Source of the DNA: Parvularia atlantis
Lineage: Eukaryota > Opisthokonta > Rotosphaerida
NCBI GenBank assembly: GCA_943704415.1
Contig: CALSCO010002490.1
Span: forward strand, 1 to 26,422
DNA length: 26,422 bases
Direction of reading: 5' to 3'
Below, piece by piece: positions 1 to 13,240 of this stretch. Both the position numbers and the translations under genes were made by a program. Numbering within the stretch: the first letter of the stretch is position 1; each line of letters starts with the position of its first letter. Under the pieces are notes generated by a model. That model saw only the letters and a program-made list of their open reading frames with translations, ran no database searches and was not told the DNA's origin.

Positions 1-1620
1 CGGCCTCGTGCGCCTCGTGCGGCACCGGGCAGTACACGGCCGACCGCAAGGTCTGCCAGCAGTGCAGCGCGGGCGAGGTCCCCAACGTGCTCGGCTCGGG
101 CTGCGTCCCGTGCCCGGACGGCTCGGTAGCCCTCGCCGGCCAGACGACGTGCTCGCAGTGCTCGAGCGGGCTCTACACGGCCGACCGCGTCACCTGCGTC
201 ACCTGCCCCGCCGGCACCGTGCCCAACGCCTTCCGCTCGGCCTGCACCAACTGCACCGACGGCACCTATGCGCAGCCCAACATGGCCTTGTGTGCCTCGT
301 GCGGCTCGGGCCAGTACACGCCCGACCGCAAGACCTGCACCGCCTGTGCCGACGGCTTCGTACCCAACCAGCTCGGCTCGGGCTGCGACGCGTGCCCACC
401 CGGCGCCGTCGCGACCTCGGGCGACACGCGCTGCTCGCAGTGCAGCCCCGGCACGTACGCCAGCAGCGCGAGCACCTGCAGCCAGTGCCCCGGCGGCAGC
501 GTGCCCAACGGCCTCCAGACCGGCTGCAACAACTGCACCGAGGGCACCTACGCCACACCCGGCGCGCAGCAGTGCGCCCGCTGCGGCTCGGGCCAGTACA
601 CGCCCGACCAGCAGACCTGCCAGAGCTGCCTCGACGGCTTCGTGCCTAACCAGCTTGGCTCGGGCTGCACGCCCTGCCCGGACGGATATGTCGCGTCGTC
701 GGGCGCGCCGGTGTGCATCCAGTGCGGCCTCGGCACGTACACGCGCGACGGCGTCACCTGCGAGCAGTGCCCCGCCGGCACCGTGCCCAACGCGTTCCGC
801 TCCAACTGCACCACGTGCCTCGCGGGCCTCATCGGCGTGCCCGGCGTCGCGCAGTGCCAGGCGTGCTCGAGCGGGCTCTACACGGCCGACGGCATCTCGT
901 GCGCGGCCTGCCCCGCCGGCCAGGTGCCAGACCAGGTCGGGGCTGCCTGCGCTGCCTGCCCCGCCGGCAGCGTCGCTGCGCCGGGCGACTCGCGCTGCCA
1001 GGCGTGCGCTGCGGGCCAGATCACCGCCGGTGGCGACACCTGCGAGCAGTGCCCCGCCGGCACCGTGCCCAGCCCCGACTTTAGCCAGTGCGATCCGTGC
1101 GAGGAGGGGTTCATCGTCGCGCCCAACCTCGCCCGCTGCCAGCGCTGCGCCGCCAACCGCTTTACCAACGACAGCATCGCGTGCTACAGCTGCGACGCCG
1201 GCTACGTGCCCGTCAACAACGTGTGCCAGCGCTGCGAGATCGGCAAGGTCGCGCAGGCCGGCGACGGCGCCTGCACCGCGTGCATCGCTGGCACGTTCAC
1301 AGTCGACAACGTAAGCTGCGGCCAGTGCCCTGACGGCAGCGTGCCCGACGGCATCGGCGCGACGTGCATCCCCTGCGGGCCCGGCACGACCGCCGTCGCC
1401 GGCCAGTTCCAGTGCACCCCGTGCAGCGCCGGCTTCTACACGTCCGACGCGATCACGTGCCGCCGCTGCAACCCGGGCTCGCAGCCAAGCACCAACCAGA
1501 CCGCGTGCGTGCCCTGCCCCGTCGGCACAGCCTCGAGCGACGGCACGTTCTGCGCCACGTGTACCACAGGCTTCTCGGCCACGGTCGGCGCGAGCCAGTG
1601 CAGCGCGTGCGTGAGCGGCC
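1..1620 (+). repeat. Tandem 141-bp (47-codon) Cys-rich coding repeat
   Basis: Near-identical stretches recur at multiples of 141 bp. The block beginning near 301 recurs near 583 (offset 282), the block near 204 recurs near 768 (564), and the block near 161 recurs near 866 (705). The protein unit is 47 residues, two Cys-rich half-modules each. About eleven copies fit in the visible part. High DNA identity between some copies suggests recent duplication or gene conversion within the gene. Confidence 0.8.
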
Positions 1621-3441
1621 TCGTCTGCGGCACGGCGACGGGCGAGCCTCTGGCGCAGCCGGGCTTCTGGGTCGCGTTTGGCGCCGAGGGCAGCGACGTC
1701 GTCGTGACGCAGTGCCCGTTTGACTGGTGCAGCGGTGGCGCGATCGCCGCTGAGCTCGGCGCGTCCTCGGCCAACCGGTGCAAGGCGAACCACGTCAACA
1801 CGTCCGTGCTGTGCGGCGAGTGCGACCGCGCCAACGGCTACTACATGTGGGACGGCGACTGCCGCTACTGCGCCCCGGGCACCGTTGCGCCGATCATGAT
1901 CCTGCTCTACCTGGCCATGTTCTGTTACACCATGTGGCTCTACTACTGCGCGCCGGGCATCACCCAGTCGGGCGCGGTCGGCACGGTCATCTTCGTGCTC
2001 CAGACCCTCGGCGTGCTCGTCTCGGTGTACACCACGGGCACGTCGAGTGAGGGCAGCAGCATCAGCTGGCTCAACGGGATCAACCTCGAGGTCAGCTTCA
2101 ACCAGTGCCCGGGCACGCTGCTCGAGCTCAACCCGGACCTGCCCCCGTTCTACGTCTGGTTCTGGCTCAAGATGGCCCAGCCGGTCGTGATGCTCGGCAT
2201 GGTCGGTTTCCTCGTGCTCCTCTCGCTCCTCCTGCGCCTCTGCGGCGACGGCAAGACGGACCTGCTCCAGCGCATCGTTTCGGCGCTGCCCGAGCGCGTG
2301 CAGGGCTGGTGCGTTGTGCGCGGGCACGCGTGGACGTGCGTGTGTGCGTGTGCTGACGGCGAGCGCGCGCAGGTCCATCTTCGAGGCCATTGTGGACGAG
2401 TCGCCGATGCAGTACCGCGCGGCCAAGGCGGCGCTCAACGTGATGTTGTTCTGCTACCTGCCCGTGCTCAAGGTCGTCTTCACCGTCTTCAACCTGATCG
2501 CCCTGCCGGGCTCGGCGCCCGACGTGCGCGTCGTCGCCGCCGACCCGTCCATCTACAGCAACGACCCGCTCTACCGCGCGCACCTGGCCATCGCCGCCGT
2601 CATCTGCGCGCTCTACCTGCCCCTGCCGTTCGCGCTCTACTACATCGCGCTGCGGCACCGCCGCGCCGACTACATCAACAGCAAGGGCGCACAGGCGGAC
2701 GGGACATCGACCGATGCGGCCGGCGGACGGGACGTCTTTGCGTTGACATGGTTCCCGCCGCAGTCTGCCCGGCGCGCCTCGACCACGACCGCCAGCAGCA
2801 CGGACGCCACCGCCGCTGCTCCGGGCACGACCGCCGCCGCGACGGCCGCGCAAGAGGTTGGCAAGGCCGGCAACTTCAAGGCGTGCCCGAGTGACTCGGA
2901 CCGCACGGTGGCGATCTTTGGCGTGATCCTGCAGCCGTACGTGGCGACGCTGCCGTGGATGTGGGTGCTGCTTGAGCTGCGCAAGGTAGGCGTGCTCGTG
3001 CTCGTTGTCTTCCTGGGCTCGTTCCGCGTCGACCTGCAAAACACGCTCCTGGCCGTGCTCTTCTGCGCGCTCCTGCTCACGCTCGACGTCTTCCGGCCGT
3101 TCCGCAAGGACTTTAGCCACATCGCCGAGTCGGCCGGGCTGGCGATGCTCATCATCGCCGTGCAGAGCCGCGAGCCGACGGTGACGGGGTACTACTTCAT
3201 CTGGGCCGCCGTGGCCGCCTACGCGCTCTTCATCGTCACGCACGTGCTCGCGCGCTACTGCCTCGAGCGGCGCGCCACGCGTGAGGCCGAGGTGCTCGCG
3301 TCGGGCTCGACGCGCGAGCAGTCCGAGGCGTTTGACTACTTCCTGGGCGGGCAGCTGGCCGTGGGTGGCGCGAGCCTGGGCCCTGCGCGCCCTGCCAGCG
3401 CCGAGGCCAAGGACGTCGAGATGGCCGACCTCAAGCGCTGA
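1..3441 (+). CDS. Cys-rich repeat, multi-pass membrane protein (5' end cut by window)
   Basis: The frame is open from the left edge, so the start and probably a signal peptide lie outside. Exons are 3-2308 and 2373-3441; the intron is GTGCGT...CTGAC...CAG and splices W-S-I-F. About 1,124 residues are visible. The first ~540 are repeated Cys-rich modules (CxxC pairs, 'GQYT.D..TC', '[10 protein letters not shown]') of the ephrin-receptor-like / GCC2-GCC3 kind (PF07699), with a 47-residue period. From about base 1890 come seven to nine hydrophobic helices, split by a Ser/Thr/Ala-rich loop at about 2690-2880, then a charged cytoplasmic tail. Seen: an extracellular Cys-rich stalk on a polytopic membrane domain. 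Known: such repeats occur in large surface proteins of many protists. Inferred: a receptor or adhesion protein; a TRP/polycystin-like channel is possible, but I see no defining pore motif. Confidence 0.85.
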
Positions 3442-3595
3442 TCACGCAGGGGCCTGTCGAGCGCGTCAGCCTCCGCCCTTCTCCATGCTAAGTGTGCTTG
3501 CCCCGGTCTTGTTTCGTTGCGCTGCCCTCTGCCCCTTGCCCCGTGTCCGTGTGTCGCGCCTCGTGGACGTATGGTCACTTTTTGATCGCGGGCTG
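3442..3595. other. Short intergenic region, tandem genes
   Basis: This 154-bp spacer separates the membrane-protein stop from the DNAJC9-like start. It is pyrimidine-rich on the + strand and holds no convincing ORF. It must contain the 3' UTR of the upstream gene and the promoter of the next; no TATA-like box stands out. Confidence 0.5.
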
Positions 3596-4804
3596 ATGTC
3601 GCACGAGGACGATTACTACGCGCTGCTCGGCGTGGCGCGCACGGCCACGCCCGATGAGATCAAGAAGGCGTACTACAAGTGCGCCGTGAGCTTCCACCCG
3701 GACAAGGCGCGATCGCTGCACGGCGGGCGGATGGACGGACGGGCGGCTTGACGGGCGACGCGCACAGGTCACGGACGAGGCGCATCGCGCCGACGCGACC
3801 GCACGCTTCCAGCAGCTCGGCCACGCCTACCGCGTGCTCAGCGACAAGCGGTGCGCCGTGTGCGCGAGTGCAGCCGCCGCCGACGACGATGGCCAACGCC
3901 GCGCGATGCACGCAGCCTGCGCGACATCTACGACCAGACGGGCTCGATTGAGGCGGACGAGCTGGGCGCGTCGAGGTGCGCCGCTTCGGCGTCACGCGCA
4001 CGACCGTAATGAACGCGCGTGCAGTGACCGCGACTGGGACGCGTACTGGCGCGAGCTCTTCCCGCCCGTGACCGAGGCGGCGATCGCCTCTTTCGAGCGC
4101 GAGTACAAGGGCGTGTGACGCGGCAGCAGCGTGGCGCGCTTAGCTGGGCGCTGATCGGGCCGCGCCAGGCTCGGCCGAGGAGCTGGAGGACGTCAAGCGC
4201 GCGTACGTGGCCGGCAAGGGCGACGTCGCGTACATGCTCGAGCACGTCTACTTTGCCGCGGCCGACCAGGTGGCGCCAGATCGCACGTGTGGCGGTGCGT
4301 CTCACGACGAAGACGCGCACGCCCCAGGAAGACCGCTTCCGCGCGATGCTCACGCCACTGATCGAGCGCGGCGAGCTGCCGGCCTTCCGTGCGTTCACCC
4401 ACGAGGCGCGTGCGGCTCCAGCGCGCTCGTCGACGTCGACTGATCGTGACGTGCCGCAGTCCAAGGCCAAGCGCGCGGCACGGCAGCGCAAGGCGCAGCG
4501 CGAGGCGGCCGAGGCAGCCGAGATGGCGGTTGAGGTGCCGCCGCCTGCCATCGCCGCGCCGCTTCGCGCCTCTTACTCCCGCTGCGCGCGGCTCCAGGTC
4601 GACGTCAAGACCGACGCGTCGCTCACGGCGCTCATCCAGCAGCGCAGCGCGACGCGGCTCGACTCGCTCGTCGCATCGCTCGAGGCCAAGTACGCGCCCT
4701 CCTCCTCTGCCTCCTCACGCGCCCGCCGTGCATCCGCCGACGCCGCCGCCAACGACGCCCACGACACGGCCGCCACACGGCCGCCGAAGCGCAGCAGACG
4801 CTGA
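3596..4804 (+). CDS. DNAJC9: DNAJC9-like J-domain protein
   Basis: Exons: 3596-3706, 3768-3850, 3916-3975, 4025-4110, 4169-4269, 4328-4405, 4460-4534 and 4598-4804, giving 266 residues (human DNAJC9 is 260). The N-terminal J domain has DDYYALLGV, the HPD motif in SFHPDK, and [11 protein letters not shown]. Then come [34 protein letters not shown], a basic [12 protein letters not shown] helix and a final [10 protein letters not shown], all matching DNAJC9 in order. DNAJC9 is known as an Hsp70 co-chaperone that also binds histone H3-H4; that role is inferred here. Introns 3707-3767, 4111-4168 and 4406-4459 start with GC, because no GT site keeps the conserved reading. The 4535-4597 intron is the least certain: it is 63 nt and stop-free, and removing it improves family alignment. 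The ATG at 3596 gives the usual short N-terminus. Confidence 0.93.
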
Positions 4805-5046
4805 TCACGTGCCGTGACTGCTGTCACCGCTGCCGCTGACGCTCGTTGGTCGTCGCTCTCGCTCGTCCCTCTCGCTCGTCCCTCGTTGCCGCTCGTCCCT
4901 CGTGGCCGCTCGTTGGTCGTCCCTCGTGGCCGCACAAAGGCGCGGTGACGTGGGCGGCGGGCTTCCTCTCCTTTTGTGTGCGCGCGCGTCGTGTGCGGTG
5001 CGTCGTCGCTCACGCCACCGCGGCCGCACGCAGCACACGAAGCGGG
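4805..5046. other. Intergenic region with degenerate minisatellite
   Basis: This 242-bp spacer lies between the DNAJC9-like stop and the MTMR14-like start. Most of it is the CTCGTCCCTCGT-type repeat annotated separately, followed by a GC-rich stretch running into the start codon. I see no gene; it should hold the promoter of the phosphatase gene. Confidence 0.5.
4841..4933. repeat. Imperfect tandem repeat, unit about 10-17 bp (GCTCGTCCCTC-like)
   Basis: Several imperfect copies of a GCTCGTCCCTCGTGGCC-like unit lie head to tail, mixed with shorter GCTCGTTGGTCGT variants. The repeat sits upstream of the MTMR14-like gene, outside coding sequence. Confidence 0.7.
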
Positions 5047-5516
5047 ATGGGCGACGAGGGCGACGAGGCGCGCGCGCACGTCAGGCACCTGCTCGGCTTC
5101 TTCCTGCGCACGGCGGACGCGCTGGGCCGGCGGCACGAGGGCGAGGTGCGGCGTGCTGTCTTCTTCCGCCCGCCTGACGTGGCGCAGACGCAGCGCGCGC
5201 TCGCGAGGGCCGAGGCGCTGCTCCGCCGCGACTACCGCGTCGGCAAGGTGCCCAACCGCCACGGTGAGCTGTGCGCGACGTACCCGGCCGAGCTGCTCGT
5301 GCTCGAGGCGCCGCTGCCTCGTCGTCGCCAGCAGCACGGGACGCACGACAGCGGCCACGAGCGCAGCTTCGCCGTCGACGACGCGCGCACGCTCCTCGTC
5401 AGCCACCCGGACCGCTCCGCCGCCGACATCGCGCCGCCGCGCGCCTCGTTCGCGGTGCGGCCGCCGCTCCTCGTCGACGTCGCGCGGTCCGTGACACGCG
5501 CCGCCCCCGCCTCCAG

Positions 5517-5552
<36 letters not shown>

Positions 5553-8500
5553 GCGCAGCCTGCTCATCGGCTGCCTGTCACGCGCGCTCACGACAAAGAA
5601 TGCAGACGAGGCGCTCAACAACACAGCCGCACTCAAGGCACAGTTTGACGCGTGCCGCTTTGCGCGCGTGCGCTCGCGCTTCGTCGTGCCCGTGCTGCTC
5701 GTGCGCAACCGAAACGTCTGCCGCTCGTCGACCCTCGCGCATGAGGCCGAGGCGCGCGCGCCGTGCCGTGCCTCCCTCGCTGAAGCGCGCGTACCGCAGG
5801 CTTTCCTCAACCTCGCGCACGCCCAGGCCAAGACGCTCTTCTACGGTCAGACGTGCGTGCGCCGTGCTTTGCCCTTGTTGTGACACTCACACTGCGCCGC
5901 GGCAGTGAGGAGCGCAAGCAGTCGGCGCCCGCAACCGCGCCCGTCACGCCCGCGGCCGCGACCGCGCCCCAAACGCCCACGCAGACCGTGGCGGCCGCCC
6001 CACTGCCCGCACCCGCCACGACAGGAATGGCCGCAGTGCCGCCGGCGCCGGCCGAGAAGGCCAAGGAGTGGAACGCCGACCGCCTGCGCGGGCAAGACAT
6101 TGCGCTGCTCGGCCAGCTCCGCGTCAAGTACATCTACGACCTCATGGTCGAGAACCGCAAGATCAAGTGGGTCCGGCCCTTGCCTTGCGCGTCGTGCTCA
6201 CGTTGCCGTCGCGCAGATACGGCCTAAGTGTGTGCTCGTCCGAGAAGGCCGACTCGTTCGACCGGTACATCGGCGCCGGGCTCGAGATCGTCGCCGTGCC
6301 GTACCCCGGTGTGGTGTCGTCTGTGCGCTGCGCGTGCGGTCGCGTCAGCCGCTCATCTGCGTGCAGGCTGCGAGTTTTTCAAGGAGTTTCGCGACAACAA
6401 GCACTGCGGTGCGCGCGCGCTCACACCGATCGCGGCCGGGTCTCACGTGTGCGCTCAGCGCGCAAGCTGCGCTACGACTGGTCGCTGCCGATCGTCAACG
6501 CCCAGTTGCGCGTGCCGGGCGAGATCACTCTGCACGACGTCGCGTGGAGCGACTACCGCACGTGGGACCTCGGTGAGCACGCCCGTGTTCATGCGTGCGT
6601 CCCTGACAATGCCGCGCGCCGCAGTGAGCATGACGCAAAACTACCTCCGCCTGATCCTGCGCGCGCTCGAGCAGCCGGCGAGCGACGCCCACGACGGCCT
6701 GCAACCGGGCGTGCTCGTGCACTGCATCTCGGGTGCGAGGCGCCCCTTGGTGCCGGTCGCGGTATAGGACCTGATGACGCCGCGCCAGGCTGGGACCGCA
6801 CGCCGCTGTTTGTGTCGCTGCTGCGCATCTCGGCCTGGGCGGACGATGAGGCGCACTGGTCGCTGTCGCCGGCCGAGTTGCTCTACCTGACGGTGGCCTA
6901 CGACTGGATGCTGTTCAGGCACGCGAGCGTGCGCAAGGCCGTGCTCGGCCCCTGACATACCAGCGCGCAGCCACCTGCTCGTCGACCGCATGAGTCGCGG
7001 CGAGGAGGTCTTCCAGTTCTGCTTCTACATGCTCCGCTTCCTCGAGGCGGACGAGTTTTGCCTGCACGAAGAGGCGAGGGCGCAGCATGCGCCGACGCCC
7101 AAGTCGCCCACGATCACCGTCGGCGCTGACGTAGACACGCCGATGCAGCTCGAGCCGTCGTCGACACTCATCCCGCCCATGTTCGCCTCGGCGCAGTCGG
7201 GCTCGCACGAGCTGGACGAGCTGATGAGCAACAATAGCATGGGCAACGACGACTCGATCGACCTGCTGTCGACCACGCGCAAGTCGACCAGCGCCGAGGT
7301 TTTTGCGATGGACGTGGCCGGTGCGTGCACGGCACGTAAGACCCATGCGCGTGCTGACCCCGGTCACCCGCGCCCTAGGCTCGGTCGTGAGCAACGAGAT
7401 GCCGCGCGGGCCGATGCCATCGCTGGCCTCATCGAGCGGGATGCCGCTCCGCGGGACTGCCGCCGAATACAGCATCGACCAGGGCGACGATGCCGACGAC
7501 GCGCAACGACGTCGGCGCGCGCACCGCAAGAGCGACTCGGACATCATCGACGTTGCCGACGTCGGGCTCGAGGTCGCACCCGAGACGGTCTCGACTGAAG
7601 CAAGCGGCTGGTGCGCGCACCTGCCGCGCACGTTCAGCTGGCGCTGATGACGGTGTGGCGTTGGAGGCTGCACTGGAACGGCCTGCAGCGGTGGCTCGCG
7701 CCGGCCATCGGGTCGCCGCCCAAGCCGGAGCACAAAGTGTCGCGCGGCTTCGTGGTCGGCGATGACGCGCCGGCGCTGCCGCCGCGCCCTTCCTCGGCGC
7801 CGCAGTCGCAGGCCAGCACACCCGCGCCGGGCAATGTCGAGCCACCGGCGATGCGCAAATCGTCCGAGCAGGAGGTTCGCGCGGTTTGCTGATTCTCTCT
7901 CTGCGTACGACTGACCGGGCACTGGCCACACAGCTGTCGGAGCAGCTGCGCGACGCCAAAGCCGAGGCCGACGAGCTTGACCCGGGCGCGCCGCAGAACT
8001 CGTGGCAGGTTATCGGCTCGCTCGACGCGGTCGCCTCGCCGTCGATCGTCAACGGCGGCAACGAGGTTGTGGAATCAAACAGCCGCTCGTTCTGGCCGCT
8101 CGCCAAGTCCAAGAGCGCCGGCCCGAGCTCGCCGCGGCAGATGGCCAGCAACGGCTCGCGCGGCGTCTCGGCCATGTCGACGCTGTTCTGGGGTGCGACG
8201 TCGGCGGCCACGACAGCGACAAGCAGCACGCCTGCGACAACCGACGCCGACGAGACTGCCGCTCTGGGGAGCGCGGCCGCCCCGGGCAAGAGCAGCAGCG
8301 TGCCGTCGTCACCGCTGCGCACGGCAGAGCCAGCACGTGCGTCCCGCGCGGATCGATCACTGTGTCGGGTTGCTGACAACAAGTGCAGCACTCGCGCGCG
8401 TCTCGAGCTTCACGCTGGTCGACGGGAGCCTGATCATGCCGCGCGAGCGCTCGGGCACGGGCTCGACTGACGGGCAGACGGGCAGCAGCGTCGCGGGCAG

Positions 8501-8950
8501 CGCCGGGCTGAGCAAACACGTGCGTCGTGCGTTGGTTTGCCGGCGGGGCGCTTAAGCGAGCGTCGCAGGCAGCGCTGGCGCGCACCATCAGCACCTGCGA
8601 GTGCTGCTCAGACGTGCCACTGGGTACGCTGGTGCATTCGCAAGCGGCTGGTGCCTGACGCGCGCGAGGCCGCGCGCGCGCGCGCGCGGCCTGCAGACAC
8701 ATTACGCACGTTCAAGGCGCAGGAGCCGAGCACGCGCGAGGCCAAGCTGGTGCGCCGGCGCGAGCGGCTGCGTGCCCTGCGCACGCTCTTCATGGACGTT
8801 TACCTGTCCATCCAGGTGCGCGGCGGCGACGGCGCCGAGCCTTTCGCTGACGCCGTGTGTGCGCGCTAGGAGGATAACGCGGCCGCCTCGACCACGCACG
8901 GCGTCTGGGAGTGGTTCTCGGGCGCAGGACGGGCCGCGCATCACCCATGA
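5047..8950 (+). CDS. MTMR14: MTMR14-like (Jumpy) phosphoinositide 3-phosphatase
   Basis: Exons: 5047-5454, 5517-5550, 5606-5751, 5800-5852, 5906-6166, 6217-6308, 6367-6408, 6459-6572, 6625-6732, 6789-6918, 6971-7320, 7379-7610, 7667-7874, 7934-8336, 8389-8519, 8569-8650, 8697-8815 and 8870-8950; 997 residues (human 650). The CX5R signature is C417-I-S-G-W-D-R, followed by TPLFVSLLRIS.WAD, LYLTVAYDW and HLLVDRMSRGEEVF, almost as in MTMR14. Further matches are RFVVPVLLVRN..CRSSTLA, VKYIYDLMVEN, YPGCEFFKE, TQNYLRLIL, and in the tail NSWQVIG and RERLRALRTLF. Known: MTMR14 removes the 3-phosphate from PI3P and PI(3,5)P2 and affects autophagy; activity here is inferred from the intact signature. 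The extra length is a Ser/Ala-rich linker, residues ~500-900. An 11-Asp run sits at residues 138-148. Introns 5752-5799 and 6919-6970 are GC-AG. The last two exons are less certain. Confidence 0.93.
5520..5549 (+). repeat. (GAC)10 trinucleotide run in a coding microexon
   Basis: Ten GAC codons fill almost all of a 34-nt exon (5517-5550) of the MTMR14-like gene and encode poly-Asp, extended to eleven by the split codon at the next junction. Flanking GTGCGG/CAG and GTGCGC/CAG sites support exon status and the reading frame. Confidence 0.75.
8674..8688. repeat. Short (GC)n run in an intron
   Basis: An alternating GC run lies inside the 46-nt intron 8651-8696 of the MTMR14-like gene. Its short length and GTGCCT...CTGACG...CAG ends fit the other introns here. 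Confidence 0.6.
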
Positions 8951-9212
8951 GTTCCTTCTTGTTATTTGTTCCCACTGGTTGAGCCCCACTTGTTTGAGTG
9001 CAACTGCTGCCATTATTGTTTTGGGAGACGAACTGGTGCGAGCAAGCGGAGACACAGGGAAAGCAAGAAACCAAAATTGTTTGGCGCGTACATTTGTCGA
9101 TCAGATGAGTTCGCGCGACGCCTGGGTGATGCAGGTGAAGGTGCAGACGGGCAACCGACGAAAACTTGAAGACAATCGAAGTTGTGTAGATGGTGCCGCC
9201 CGCGGGCGGCGC
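8951..9212. other. Convergent intergenic region, AT-richer
   Basis: The MTMR14-like gene (+) ends at 8950 and the KIN1-like gene (-) ends at 9213. The 262 bp between them, especially about 8950-9110, is clearly richer in A/T than the surroundings (for example TTCTTGTTATTTGTTCC). It therefore reads as the two facing 3' UTRs. No gene is visible. Confidence 0.6.
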
Positions 9213-12623
<3,411 letters not shown>

Positions 12624-13240
12624 GGACGGCGGTGGCTCCTGGAAAGTACCCCGGGGCGCGCGAGTCAGAGATAGGAGATAAACCACGGCAACAGATAGAC
12701 GCGCGGTGACGGCTGGCGCGCGGGGTGACGAGCGCGCGCGGCAGCTGCTGAACGAGAACGGGAGCGAGCAGCAGCGGGCGTGTGAAGCAGCACAAAGGTG
12801 CACCGCGCGGTGTTTGCGGGCGCCGCCGCCCGCAGGCGCCGGTGGGCGACTGAGACCCGTTGGGGAAAAAAGCATTTTCGCACGCATAGCACGTCCAGGT
12901 CCACGTGTCTCACGCCGCCGCGCACCGCAGCGCACGCACGACAAGGACGCGGCGCACGCACGAAGGAGAGCAGGGGGGGGGGGGGGGGGGGGGAGAAGAG
13001 GCGGCGAAAGTGCGGCCGGCAGCCCGGAGCGCCCCGGCACAAATGCGCCGAGGCCGAAACGCGTTCCAGGCCCTGCCTGACGACTGATGACCATGGCAAC
13101 GCGGCGCCGCGGCGCGCCGTCGTCTCGGCGACCGAGTCCGGCCTCCTGTCTTTGTTTGCGCGAGCGAGAGGAGATGCGGCGACGCGCACGGCAACCGGGT
13201 CCCGCGCCGTCGTCGTGCGCAACCACTGACCCTCACAGCT
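12624..13240. other. Intergenic region upstream of the KIN1-like kinase
   Basis: This 617-bp spacer lies between two minus-strand genes and must hold the promoter and 5' UTR of the KIN1-like gene plus the 3' UTR of the TNNI3K-like gene. It contains a 21-G run. A minus-strand frame stays open up to about 13226, but its translation is compositionally random (Arg/Ala/Pro-rich) and I do not call it coding. A pyrimidine stretch ending TTTCCAG just before the start codon could be a 5'-UTR splice acceptor. Confidence 0.5.
12973..12993 (+). repeat. 21-nt poly-G tract
   Basis: This is an uninterrupted run of 21 G on the + strand (poly-C on the sense strand of the KIN1-like gene), about 350 bp upstream of its start codon. 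Run length may be affected by sequencing or assembly. Confidence 0.9.

Noticed and set aside
1-1620. Periodic array considered as CRISPR or satellite
   Set aside because: The repeat stays in one reading frame with conserved Cys codons and no spacer structure, so it is a protein-coding repeat.
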